Shown here piece by piece: positions 28,061-36,318 of a stretch of DNA of 64,000 bases. Each line of letters starts with the position of its first letter. The first letter of the stretch is position 1. A program made the position numbers and the translations under genes. Source of the stretch: Rhodoferax sp. (GTDB lineage: Bacteria; Pseudomonadota; Gammaproteobacteria; Burkholderiales; Burkholderiaceae_C); contig NZ_JAQTWL010000013.1 of NCBI RefSeq assembly GCF_028689295.1, positions 33,790 to 97,789 of the forward strand. Reading direction: 5' to 3'. The notes under the pieces were generated by a model that made no database searches, was not told where the DNA came from, and was given only the letters and a program-made list of their open reading frames with translations.

Positions 28061-28074
28061 CCCGACGCGTCGGT
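28061..28074. promoter_or_regulatory. TetR-type operator in the racemase/SDR divergent region
   Basis: CCCGACGCGTCGGT differs from the consensus at one outer base. It lies between the minus-strand racemase-type gene and the plus-strand SDR gene, nearer the former. No convincing -35/-10 pair was found beside it. Confidence 0.65.
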
Positions 28075-28172
28075 ACATAAAAATGGACTTCAAAGAAGGC
28101 GTGACTCAGAGTCAGCTAGATGCCAAATAAAAGGCCGACCTATCCAGACAAATTTTAGTCTTTTTAGTCTAG

Positions 28173-28193
28173 TCCGTCGAGACGGTCTATAAT
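28173..28193 (+). promoter_or_regulatory. Variant palindrome overlapping a -10 box for the SDR gene
   Basis: TCCGTCGAGACGGT (28173-28186) is a near-perfect palindrome that agrees with the regulon consensus at 10 of 14 positions. TATAAT follows at 28188-28193, so the palindrome would sit in the -35/-10 spacer. The -35 is weak. It could be a variant operator of the same regulator or the site of another one. The rest of the 27957-28309 gap shows nothing else. Confidence 0.45.
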
Positions 28194-28309
28194 AATCTGT
28201 GTTTAGAGACTACTCTCTTTGACTCCACGTCTATCGCCAGGGTTTCCACCGTAAGCCAGCATGAGAGTGCATTAATCCAGAGCCCCACTAGTTCAGCGAA
28301 AGGACCTCC

Positions 28310-29071
28310 ATGTATGCTCCAGATTTCAGTCTAAAAGGAAAGATCGCTCTAGTGACCGGTGCCAGCCGGGGCATCGGTGAGGCAATCGCCACGGCGTTCG
28401 CGCTGCAGGGAGCTCAATGCATTCTCACAGGCCGGAAAATCGTAGGGCTCAACGAAGTAGTCGCCAAGATCAATTCAATTGGCGGCCGAGCAGAAGCGAT
28501 AGCGTGCCATGCTGGAGATCTCGATCAAATTAGGCACTTGGTACGGGAAGTTCAGGAGCGCTTCGGTCGAATCGACATCCTGGTAAATAACGCCGCTACC
28601 AACCCGTATTCTGGTCCGACGATGCTAGATGCGACAGAGGCAGCATGGGACAAAACCTTCGACGTCAATGTGAAAGGTGTCTTCTTTTTGACTCAGCTTG
28701 TGGTGCCATTGATGACCAAAGGCGGATCCATCATCAATACTGCTTCTATAGATGGCGTTCGCCCCGGCGTAGGTCGAGGAATCTATTCAATGACCAAGGC
28801 GGCGGTGATTTCCATGACAAAGGCCTTCGCCAAAGAATTGGCGGATCGCAATATCCGCGTCAACGCTATTTTGCCGGGACTGGTAGATACGAGCATGTCC
28901 AGGGTTTTGATGGAAGACCCGGCGATTTACGAGAAAGTTATCCATGACGTGCCTATGCACCGACACGCAAAACCCGAGGAACTATCCGGAGCCGCGCTGT
29001 ACCTGGCGTCTGCCGCGAGTTCCTACACGACCGGCGCCATCCTCACCGTCGATGGCGGTGCGTTGGCCTGA
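28310..29071 (+). CDS. Short-chain dehydrogenase/reductase (SDR), FabG-like
   Basis: A 253-residue classical SDR: cofactor motif TGASRGIGEAIA (near residues 17-28), NNAATNP, the catalytic Ser in INTASIDG, and the YSMTK active-site Tyr/Lys near residue 160, with GAILTVDGGALA at the C-terminus. Probably oxidises a 3-hydroxyacyl-CoA or a secondary alcohol with NAD(P). A strong AAAGGACCTCC ribosome site lies before the ATG. It stands alone between two minus-strand genes. The 250 bases after it contain no gene I recognise. Confidence 0.9.
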   Translation: MYAPDFSLKGKIALVTGASRGIGEAIATAFALQGAQCILTGRKIVGLNEVVAKINSIGGRAEAIACHAGDLDQIRHLVREVQERFGRIDILVNNAATNPYSGPTMLDATEAAWDKTFDVNVKGVFFLTQLVVPLMTKGGSIINTASIDGVRPGVGRGIYSMTKAAVISMTKAFAKELADRNIRVNAILPGLVDTSMSRVLMEDPAIYEKVIHDVPMHRHAKPEELSGAALYLASAASSYTTGAILTVDGGALA

Positions 29072-29320
29072 GCGAACCCAAAACGACTGAGAAAAATCAA
29101 TAGAATATCCCTTGAAATATGAACGAACGATGGCGAAGAAGCTCATTTACACACTTTTAATTTAGGGGGCTATTCCATAGAACGTGGCCGCTGCTGACGC
29201 GGTTGATCCCACATACTGCGCAGTCCAGATGCCTCATACGAACCATGAGCATGATTTCTATGCCCGCAATGGCGGACCCGACGACAAGTATCGTCACACC
29301 GTTCAATTAATTGATCGTCA

Positions 29321-30112
29321 TTAGAAAATCCAGTTGGCAGGCCGTTTACCTAGAAAAGCAGAAAAACCCTCACGCGCCTCGTCAGTGCCGCGCACGCGGC
29401 ATATGGTTTGTGCAGTTAGCTCCCGAACTTCTGGTGTGACTGCTCCCACGGCTAGCTGAGCATACAGGGCCTTGATTTCGGACTGCGCTGCGGGGCCGCC
29501 GATCAGCAGTTCCCTGATGGTGGCGTCGATGGCCACATCGAGTTGGTCCAGAGTTACCACCTGTTGCACCAGTCCGATTGTCAGCGCCTCAACGGCGGAT
29601 ATCCGGGTAGTCGTCAGCGCGAGGCGCTTGGACTGGCGTTTTCCGATCGCGTTGGTCAAGTAAGGGCCAATGACCGCTGGCGGGATACCAAACCTGGCCT
29701 CGCTAACCGCAAAACTGGCGTTGTCTGACGCAATCGCAATGTCGCAGACGCAGGCCAAGCCGACACCGCCACCCAGCGCGGCTCCTTGCACTCGCGCAAG
29801 CGTCGGCTTTGGACAGGTGTCTATGCGAGAGAGCATGGATGCAAAGCGACGGGCATCATCTAGATTCCATTCCCGTGAGGCGGTGCTAGCACGCTGCATC
29901 CACTTGAGGTCGGCACCTGCGCTGAAGTTTTTTCCTTCGCCGGCAATTACGATCATGCGAACTGAGGGATCCGCACCCAGTTCGATAAAAACTGCTTCCA
30001 GCTCCGCAATCATGACCTCGTCGAAGGCATTGAACACGGCTGGGCGCGACATCATCACCTGCGCCACTCCGGTAGAGCGGAGCGAGATTCTCAAGGTTTT
30101 CAATTCATTCAT
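29321..30112 (-). CDS. Enoyl-CoA hydratase, methylglutaconyl-CoA hydratase-like (LiuC/AtuE type)
   Basis: A 263-residue crotonase-fold protein. GKNFSAGADLKWMQR near residue 65 is the pattern typical of LiuC-type methylglutaconyl-CoA hydratases and the related AtuE. GAALGGGVGLACVCD supplies the second oxyanion-hole strand, and SEARFGIPPAVIGPYL holds a Glu in the expected first catalytic position. The start at 30112 (13th codon of the longer frame) follows GGGGAAAC and gives the family's usual length. With the carboxylase subunits and HMGL-like gene at 1-3.7 kb it would complete a leucine/isoprenoid-type route of carboxylation, hydration and lyase cleavage. Substrate is inference. Confidence 0.85.
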   Translation of the reverse strand: MNELKTLRISLRSTGVAQVMMSRPAVFNAFDEVMIAELEAVFIELGADPSVRMIVIAGEGKNFSAGADLKWMQRASTASREWNLDDARRFASMLSRIDTCPKPTLARVQGAALGGGVGLACVCDIAIASDNASFAVSEARFGIPPAVIGPYLTNAIGKRQSKRLALTTTRISAVEALTIGLVQQVVTLDQLDVAIDATIRELLIGGPAAQSEIKALYAQLAVGAVTPEVRELTAQTICRVRGTDEAREGFSAFLGKRPANWIF

Positions 30113-30860
30113 CAATGTTTCCCCAGATGCAAACAGATTGCATATCATCGAAATTCACCGACTGGCGGTTGATACCATTGCCAGCGGCGTAATCCAGTTA
30201 GTAAACTTGGCTGGATGTTGATCACGCGGCCCATCTAGCCGTCATTAGAGGCTCTGCCGTGTTCGCGGGGCAGCCACTGGCCGACGCAAGCCCCCCGAAA
30301 GATTTGTTTAAAAAACTATGGAAAGAACAATGCACTCAAGGGTTTTTCAAGACGCCCTTAAGCCAGCGCACAATCCTTTAGAGTCAAGTTGGCAACCAGG
30401 CAAATCTACGCTGTTGCATGCATTTCTAGAACGACGTCCGCCCAATCGAAAGTTGGATTTTATGATTAATGGTCGACTCACCAGCTGAGTAGCCCAGCAT
30501 CACATTGGTTCGATCAACCACTCGGTCTACGGCCATTCTCGAACTTGTCAATTCCTTAAGCATCGTTTCATGGTCTCTAGAAATGGCCAATGACGCACCC
30601 TCAAATTGTCTTGTTATGACCCACCTTTTTCAATCGGCCAAATTGTTCATTGCTCTGATCTGCCATTACGTAAATGTATTGCCAGAGCTAAACGCTAGCT
30701 CACGGTGGCTGATACATCAGAAAGATTTGCCAATCCGAACACCGTACTTCGTAGAGTAGGTCTCACTCGCTGCGCTCAATACATGGACTTTCATGATCAA
30801 GCCTCAGCATGCACCTTGGTGCGCTTGAATTGGTCGAAGTTGGCCAAAATGGAAATACCG
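30113..30860. other. Long non-coding stretch upstream of the LiuC-like gene
   Basis: About 750 bases with no gene that I can support. Short open frames lack ribosome sites and family signatures. A plus-strand terminator follows at 30873-30902, so a small non-coding transcript could be encoded at its right end. Confidence 0.4.
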
Positions 30861-30872
30861 TCGCCAGTGTTA

Positions 30873-30902
30873 CCCCACTCAGTTTCCTGAGTGGGGTTTT
30901 TT
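30873..30902 (+). terminator. Rho-independent terminator on the plus strand
   Basis: A perfect 10-bp stem CCCCACTCAG/CTGAGTGGGG with a TTTC loop, followed by TTTTTT. The U-run orientation is plus strand. No plus-strand gene lies just upstream; the neighbouring porin ends at 30940 on the minus strand, whose orientation lacks a U-run. It may end a small RNA or a lost gene. Confidence 0.8.
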
Positions 30903-30939
30903 AGGCTTAAACCGTCAGCTGACTTGCGCCAGTGCAGTA

Positions 30940-32082
30940 TCAGAAGCGGTGTTGCAGACCGAAGGCCAGAAAGCTTTCTGTGGCATCGGGAGAACCTGCC
31001 TTTTCTTGTTTGCCAGATTCGTAGCCACCGTACAGGAATGTGCGCTTGGACATGACGTACTTGCCACCCAGTGCGTAGGCTGTGCGTTTGACCTCGATAT
31101 TTGCATTCGAAGTAGACGCATCATCTTTTGAACTAGCAATACCGCCAGTCAATGTCATCACATCAGATACTTTGTAATCTAGCCCAATTTGGTATTCATT
31201 GGTTTTTCCATCTTGCATAAAGTTAACGCGTTCAGCACGGCCATATCCAGCCTTTGCGATGATCTTACCGAAGTCATATTGGCCCGATAGACGCAAAAAG
31301 CTGCGGTCGCTGGCATTCGTGCCAGCATAGACAGTACCTGCGGCGCCAACGCCTAAAGGCTGGTACGGCTTCTCGATTTGGTAAGCCAGCACGCCGTTGA
31401 CAGGACCAGCCGAGTAGAGCAACGCAGCCGAAGTCACGGCAGGTTGAGTAGTGTTGCCTTGAGGTAAAGTGCTTTGCGTACTCTCATCCATTGCATATGC
31501 AATCTGGCCGACAAAGCCGCCAATTGTCGGCGTATCGTAACGGATAGCGTTGTTTCCACGCAGCGTATAACCAGCGAGGGAGCTCGTTTCAAATGCAGCG
31601 TTTGTGCCATTGTTACCAGCGCTGCTCCAGTTGTTGGAAGTTCGCATCACATTGCTTTGAGGCGACAGCGACGAGCCCATCATGACATCATTCCCGCTTT
31701 CATTTTCAAAGAAGGGTGTGATGACTCGACCGAACTTAACCGTACCGAAGGCACCCTGGAAACCAACGACTGCTTGACGGCCGAAAAGCGTACCACCTTG
31801 CTGAGAACCACCGGTAGATATGTCAAAACCGCTTTGCAGATCGAAAATGGCATTGAGACCGCCACCAAGGTCTTCAGAGCCCCTCAGGCCCCAACGCGTG
31901 CCGTTGACGGTTCCAGTGTCCATCTTGGTGGTGGAAAGGGACGGAGTCGCAACATTGTTCTTGTTTTCGACCGTGAGTCGACCGCCGAGTACATCGAGGA
32001 TGCCGTACAACGTCACAGAAGATTGAGCCATAGCGGCACCAGAAGCGGCCAAAACAGCCAAAGCAATAAGATTTTTTTTCAT
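30940..32082 (-). CDS. Outer-membrane porin, Burkholderiales general porin type (OmpC-like)
   Basis: A 380-residue trimeric beta-barrel porin. The signal peptide (MKKNLIALAVLAASGAAMAQ) is followed by SSVTLYGILDVLGG, the standard first strand of Burkholderiales porins. RWGLRGSEDLGGGLNAIFDLQSGF and GRQAVVGFQGAFGTVKFGR are typical, and the protein ends in FGLQHRF with the terminal Phe needed for outer-membrane assembly. ATG 32082 is preferred because GGAGAAA precedes it and the signal peptide starts there. It probably gives the cluster's substrate passage across the outer membrane. No operator palindrome was seen within about 500 bases upstream. Confidence 0.93.
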   Translation of the reverse strand: MKKNLIALAVLAASGAAMAQSSVTLYGILDVLGGRLTVENKNNVATPSLSTTKMDTGTVNGTRWGLRGSEDLGGGLNAIFDLQSGFDISTGGSQQGGTLFGRQAVVGFQGAFGTVKFGRVITPFFENESGNDVMMGSSLSPQSNVMRTSNNWSSAGNNGTNAAFETSSLAGYTLRGNNAIRYDTPTIGGFVGQIAYAMDESTQSTLPQGNTTQPAVTSAALLYSAGPVNGVLAYQIEKPYQPLGVGAAGTVYAGTNASDRSFLRLSGQYDFGKIIAKAGYGRAERVNFMQDGKTNEYQIGLDYKVSDVMTLTGGIASSKDDASTSNANIEVKRTAYALGGKYVMSKRTFLYGGYESGKQEKAGSPDATESFLAFGLQHRF

Positions 32083-32216
32083 TTGAGATTTCTCCAAGTT
32101 TTATAAATGGGTTCCAGTGCGGGACCATCTCAGGCATTAGCCTTGATGACTCCACCAGAAATTCATGACATTAAAAGATTGCTCCAGACGCTGCAAGGAA
32201 ACTTCTTTGCTTACTT

Positions 32217-32351
32217 TCATCGTATTTGTTCAGCTAGAGGTTCGATGCAATGCATAGGACGACGGATCCGTTCAGTTGACTCCGCTTTAAGTGTTAACGA
32301 CTGGCACAACGTGAGTGCACTGCCAAGAAGGCGACCGAGAACTCTATTCAT
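32217..32351 (-). CDS. Small open frame, possibly the 5' end of a lost exported protein
   Basis: A 44-codon frame starting MNRVLGRLLGSALTLCQSLT behind a strong AGGAGACAAC ribosome site. The residues look like the beginning of a signal peptide, and the ribosome site resembles those in front of periplasmic-binding-protein genes. The frame then stops. It is most likely the stump of a deleted gene, less likely a real small protein. The rest of 32083-32601 shows nothing else. Confidence 0.3.
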   Translation of the reverse strand: MNRVLGRLLGSALTLCQSLTLKAESTERIRRPMHCIEPLAEQIR

Positions 32352-32601
32352 ATAGTTGTCTCCTGTTTTATGTCGTCTGGGGCCAATCAAAGCGGCAAAC
32401 CAGATCATCAAACGAGAAACTTGAATTCTTTGGATTCCAAAATTGCATAAGTCTTTCTGCCTTGGTTCAGTCCGACTTCATCTAAAGTTGGGTTCTCTTC
32501 TTTTCAATGCAATAACTAGCTGTGCGCGAGGCCTGCACCGGCGCGGAGGTATTGTGGGTAGATCGTTGATATTTCTGGTATTTTTGTTTCCTCTCAAAAT
32601 T

Positions 32602-33212
32602 GAGTAACCGTGCTATATGCGTAGATTGGGGCGCAGTCGGTGAAAAGCTTCCATGACAGCAATAGGTTATAAAAATGGCTGATGCTGTTTTCTCTGCATT
32701 CGCTATGTTGTAAGGTTGGAAGATTGAGAGGACGTTTATCAACTATTCGAGCCGAGCCTCACCAAAAATCAGATCAATGCAAAGTAGTGCGATTTCTTGT
32801 AAGTCTTGCTCTATGTTGGAGGCAGCGATTGGGGGAGTTCGCGGGCACGTAGTGCCTATTCCGTCACTTGCAATCTGACCGGAATTGGTCATATAGAGGC
32901 CGCTGATAGGGCTCAGCAAAGACGTCTTGCTAACGCCGTTTGGCCCAATGATTGACACAATCTCACATCCTCCAAAAGAGGCCGAGACGTCAGTGATCGC
33001 GTGGATTCCTGCGAATTGCCTGGAAACACTTGAAACAACGAAGCATTGACGGTTTAGCGAAGAAATTCTTGAGCCCATTTTTCCCCACAACAATTCTGTA
33101 CAACTTTGCGGCCTACCGCTACCCATCCTTGATCTGGTCTATTTATTAATAGACCGACGCGGTGGATGTATTATTACATTTTCAATTTGGGAGTCAATAG
33201 GGTAAACCCGCG
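32602..33212 (-). repeat. Inverted repeat copy A: livG-like fragment with promoter and sucC-leader-like tail
   Basis: About 610 bases that align, in reverse orientation, with 36319-36922 at roughly 80% identity by eye. Shared parts are the promoter (TTGACT, 17 bases, an AT-rich -10), the degenerate operator ACCGACGCGGTGGA (33153-33166), the ribosome and start region, the truncated livG-like frame, and a tail (ACAACATAGCRAATGC to AGCACGRTTAYTC, R and Y being variable bases) which in copy B runs into the sucC leader. Homology stops abruptly at both ends. Confidence 0.8.
32743..33126 (-). pseudogene. Decayed LivG ATPase fragment (copy A)
   Basis: The frame reads VSRQFAGIHAITDVSASFGG, EIVSIIGPNGVSKTSLL and SGLYMTNSGQIASDGI, which aligns with the first 110 residues of the intact LivG at 21299-22102. 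The Walker A motif GPNGAGKTS has become GPNGVSKTS: the essential Gly before the Lys is Ser, so ATP binding is lost. Everything after about residue 110 (signature, Walker B) is missing. Copy B at 36401 has the same Gly-to-Ser change, so both come from one already damaged ancestor. Confidence 0.85.
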
Positions 33213-33222
33213 ATCAGCGCTT

Positions 33223-33305
33223 TGAGCCTTGCGTGTGAGCCTTGCGTGTGAGCCTTGCGTGTGAGCCTTGCGTGTGAGCCTTGCGTGTGAGCCTTGCGTG
33301 TGAGC
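33223..33305. repeat. 13-bp tandem repeat, six perfect copies plus a partial one
   Basis: TGAGCCTTGCGTG is repeated six times without change from 33223 to 33300, followed by TGAGC. It starts about 10 bases inside the junction of inverted repeat copy A. It is not a CRISPR array, since there are no spacers. Nothing else is visible in the 33213-33560 gap. The perfect identity suggests recent slippage expansion. Confidence 0.9.
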
Positions 33306-33560
33306 ATAGTTGTGACTTTGACCAAGGAACTTGAGATTGCATTTTCTTAGCAGACTCTCGGTCAAATCGTTACAACAGCAAGCTTCACCTGACTTTGGGT
33401 TGACTTAGTCAAATGACAGTACATTGAAGCGGTCTCCACAGTCAAGTCAGCGCGACTTAAACGGTTCTAACTATTCAACCGAAGATCCATCTCTGTATCC
33501 TGATTTATCCCATTTATCTTCCCTTAGCATGGCAGCCTCAAATCTGAAGTGCAACACCTC

Positions 33561-34736
33561 TCAGCTTAAGGTGGTTGAGGCCTGATCGTCAGCTCGGATT
33601 TTTTCCAACACCCGTTCCCTCTGCTCTAGCCAACTCCCGTATTGTTTCGGCCAACCCGCGAATGCCGAGGCTTCTGGGTTCAGGACACGGCGCGCTCGAA
33701 GTGGCCAATTCGGGTCTTCGAGCACGCCTCGGCCAACGGCCACGAGGTCAGATCTTCCCAATGCGACGATATCGTTAGCTAATTCGGGATCAAGAATCAA
33801 TCCGACCGCCATGGTCAAAACGTCGGCCTCTTTCTTGATCTTTTCTGCGAAAGGGACCTGGAAGCCATACCCTCGTGAAACGCGCAGCGCTTGCGGCGAA
33901 CGCCCCAATCCGCCGGTCGAGCAGTCCACAACATCGATACCTATTGACTTGAGTTCACATGCCAAAGCGATCGAGTCCTCGATAGACCAGCCCTCATCTA
34001 CGGCTGAGATGCGCACGAAAACGGGGCGGTCTTGCGGCCAGGTGTCGCGTACGATCTTTGCGATCTCGAGCGGGTACCTCATCCGGCTTTTTAGACTGCC
34101 GCCATAGCCATCTACCCGGTTGTTTGTGACCGTCGACAGGAACTGGTGTAACAGGTAGCCGTGCGCCATGTGGACCTCGACGATTTCGAAGCCAGCATCA
34201 ATTGCTCTATCCACTGCTAGGCGCCACGAAGTGCGCATTGCCTCCATGCGTTCCAATGTCAGTTGCTGTGGTGCGGGCCATGACTCGTTGACGGGCACCG
34301 TCCCGGCAGAGACGGTTTGCCAAGGCTTGTCACCGTATTCGGCATCTTTCTCCGTCAATGCACCATTGCCAATCCAGGGCCGTTGCGAACTCGCCTTACG
34401 TCCGGCATGACCCAGTTGAATAGCAGGTACAGAATTGCATGCTTTAATGAAATCGGTGATCCGCTTAAGTGGCGCAACATGGGAGTCGGACCACAGACCG
34501 AGGTCGCCGCAACTAAGTCCGCCGTCCGGATCGACCGCCGTCGCCTCGACGAAGATTGTTCCGGCACCGCCTAAGGCAAACTTTGCGAGATGAGCGAAGT
34601 GCCAATCGCTAGCTATTCCCTCATCCGCCGAATAGGTGCACATCGGTGAAATGACGATACGGTTTGGCAGTTCTAGGTCACGAAGACGCAAAGGGGAGAA
34701 TAGGTTCGATGTAGGCGTTGATGTGTTGTTGTTCAT
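33561..34736 (-). CDS. NADH:flavin oxidoreductase, old yellow enzyme family (YqjM-like)
   Basis: A 391-residue FMN TIM-barrel enzyme. LRDLELPNRIVISPMCTYSADEG matches the YqjM/thermophilic-like class, with the Cys near residue 32 that tunes the flavin. IQLGHAGRKAS and the substrate-binding HMAHGYLLHQFLS are present; GYGGSLKSRMRYPLEI and the C-terminal VAVGRGVLEDPNWP are typical. It reduces an activated C=C bond (2-enoate, enone or dienoyl-CoA type substrate) with NAD(P)H. GGAGATAACC precedes the ATG. It follows the EthD-like gene by two bases, so the two are co-translated. It may saturate an unsaturated intermediate of the pathway. Confidence 0.9.
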   Translation of the reverse strand: MNNNTSTPTSNLFSPLRLRDLELPNRIVISPMCTYSADEGIASDWHFAHLAKFALGGAGTIFVEATAVDPDGGLSCGDLGLWSDSHVAPLKRITDFIKACNSVPAIQLGHAGRKASSQRPWIGNGALTEKDAEYGDKPWQTVSAGTVPVNESWPAPQQLTLERMEAMRTSWRLAVDRAIDAGFEIVEVHMAHGYLLHQFLSTVTNNRVDGYGGSLKSRMRYPLEIAKIVRDTWPQDRPVFVRISAVDEGWSIEDSIALACELKSIGIDVVDCSTGGLGRSPQALRVSRGYGFQVPFAEKIKKEADVLTMAVGLILDPELANDIVALGRSDLVAVGRGVLEDPNWPLRARRVLNPEASAFAGWPKQYGSWLEQRERVLEKIRADDQASTTLS

Positions 34737-34738
34737 GG

Positions 34739-35449
34739 TTATCTCCAGCGTTCTGCCTGTGCCAGCATGGTGTAGGTGTGTGGCCGTTGGATGATGAGGT
34801 CACGCCATGCATCCATATCAGCTGCAATAGACCGCTCGAAAGCGGTGAGGGTGGGCCACCACAATTCCCTAGCGCCAATAAAGTCGGGCGGACGGTTCAT
34901 CCGGCTGGGCACCATGGTTGTCGGGGTCGTAGGATGGCAACGCACATGCTGAAATGTGCCTAGACGACGCCCGAGTGCTTCGTCATTCGGCCCACACCAA
35001 CCGGGGCCAGCATCCGGCATAATGAATTGCAGAATCTTGATTGACAGCGGGCGATTGTCCAATCGCCATTTTCCGTTGGCGTAATCACTTTCGATGAGTC
35101 TGGAATCGGGCGTTGAGCTCAACACTTCTTCTTCACAGATGAACAATCGCGTCTTTCGCAGGTCGCAGAAGTTTGGCTCGTCGGCATTCAGATAGGAAGT
35201 CATTGTTGACTCCTCCCGGAAGTGGATCAGGTCGTTCGCATTGTCAAACCACAATTCTGCGATTGCCTCATAGCGATTCTGCGATTTATCGAGCAGGTCA
35301 GTGTGGATCTGGTGGCTCTGAACGTACTGGCGCAACGTCGAAATCTGCATGCCCATGGTTCCGTGTGGGTGACGGTAATGGTCATGAAACTCTTGCGAAG
35401 ATATCCCCTCAGTGCGAGCCATTGCTGCTAACAACTTCTTTCTGCGCAT
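34739..35449 (-). CDS. EthD-domain-like protein (two-domain ferredoxin-like fold)
   Basis: A 236-residue protein. The N half (MARTEGISSQEFHDHYRHPHG, then YEAIAELWFDNANDLIHF) fits the EthD/dimeric alpha-beta barrel pattern: a first strand, a helix with FHDHYRxxHG, and a later ExWF strand. The C half looks like a second, weaker repeat (LSIKILQFIMPDAG to FIGARELWWPTLTAFERSI). EthD-like proteins assist oxidative or dehydratase-like steps in several catabolic clusters, but a precise reaction cannot be given. AAGGAG lies 9 bases before the ATG. The upstream promoter and operator (35660-35716) place it in the same regulon. Confidence 0.75.
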   Translation of the reverse strand: MRRKKLLAAMARTEGISSQEFHDHYRHPHGTMGMQISTLRQYVQSHQIHTDLLDKSQNRYEAIAELWFDNANDLIHFREESTMTSYLNADEPNFCDLRKTRLFICEEEVLSSTPDSRLIESDYANGKWRLDNRPLSIKILQFIMPDAGPGWCGPNDEALGRRLGTFQHVRCHPTTPTTMVPSRMNRPPDFIGARELWWPTLTAFERSIAADMDAWRDLIIQRPHTYTMLAQAERWR

Positions 35450-35659
35450 GTATACAAACTCCTTAAAAACAGTTCAAAAACTTACACCAAGGTAGCCAAC
35501 TATCGGCAAATCCGAAGGCTTTCAAATTACGATCTTTTCAAATTTATATAGAGTGGTCTGTAACGCGGCCCCAACTTTTTATGCCACCGAAACGGTGACC
35601 GTTTAACTTCTACGACCACCGCGCCGAAGTTTTAGAACTCTCTTATCTTTAATTAATAG

Positions 35660-35716
35660 TCCGACCCGTCGGTGTTACTGTATTTTTATGCTATCGCTAA
35701 ATGCGGCAGGTGTCAA
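35660..35716 (-). promoter_or_regulatory. Promoter and TetR-type operator of the EthD-OYE operon
   Basis: Minus strand: TTGACA (35716-35711), 17 bases, TAGCAT (35693-35688), then ACCGACGGGTCGGA (35673-35660), which is one outer base and one centre base from consensus. It lies about 210 bases upstream of the EthD-like start, leaving a long leader in which I see nothing else. Confidence 0.72.
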
Positions 35717-35793
35717 GTGCGCAACAGCGCGTGTCGGTAGTAAATGACTTGTCCGGTTCTTAGCAAGTAATCTGTCCGGTTTCTGGACGTGCG

Positions 35794-36315
35794 ATGCAGC
35801 ATCGATCCCATAAGCCGTGCCCGCTACATGCAGGAGAACCGCAAGATGAAATTTCAAGAAGCTTATGACGGCTGGAGCGAAGGACGACTGACGCAGGCCG
35901 AGGTGGCACTGTTGCTGGGCCAGTGCGAACGCAGCTTTCGCCGTCACATTGAACGCTATTAAGCTGATGGCATGGAGGACTTGCTTGACAGGCGGCTCAG
36001 CCAGATCTCCAAACGCCGCGCAAGCGGGTCTGAAGTGGACCGGGTAGTGCAACTTTACAAAAACAACTTTTCCGACTTGAACGTCACCCAATTTCTCGGC
36101 ATGTAAAAGGCAGTTCAAAGGCGCGCGCAGTTACAGATGTATCAAGACCGAGCGGCAATGTGCAGGCGTTGTAAGAACCTCCAAGCGCCGGTGTAACCTC
36201 CGCATCAAGTGTGAACGCATTCCCCTGGCGAGCAAGATGATCCACCAGAATGCCCGCACCCAAAGAGGGGGCCTGATGCTGAGTGAGAACTGGTGGACAC
36301 CATGGATGCTCGGTG
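35794..36315 (+). pseudogene. Truncated ISNCY-like transposase (N-terminal part)
   Basis: Plus-strand frames read MKFQEAYDGWSEGRLTQAEV, ALLLGQCERSFRRHIERY and a stop, then ADGMEDLLDRRLSQISKRRA, SEVDRVVQLYKNNFSDLNVTQF and, after a frameshift, GARSYRCIKT and IKCERIPLASKMIHQNA. This is the order of helix-turn-helix, linker and early catalytic region of ISNCY-type transposases. Sequence homology ends at the border of inverted repeat copy B. It is inactive, and fills most of the 35.7-36.3 kb gap. Confidence 0.7.
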
Positions 36316-36318
36316 CAA

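Noticed and set aside
33223..33305. CRISPR array
   Set aside because: The units are contiguous 13-mers with no spacers and no cas genes nearby.
33174..33365. A repeat-containing peptide gene over the 13-bp repeat
   Set aside because: The frame simply translates the tandem repeat and has no ribosome site.
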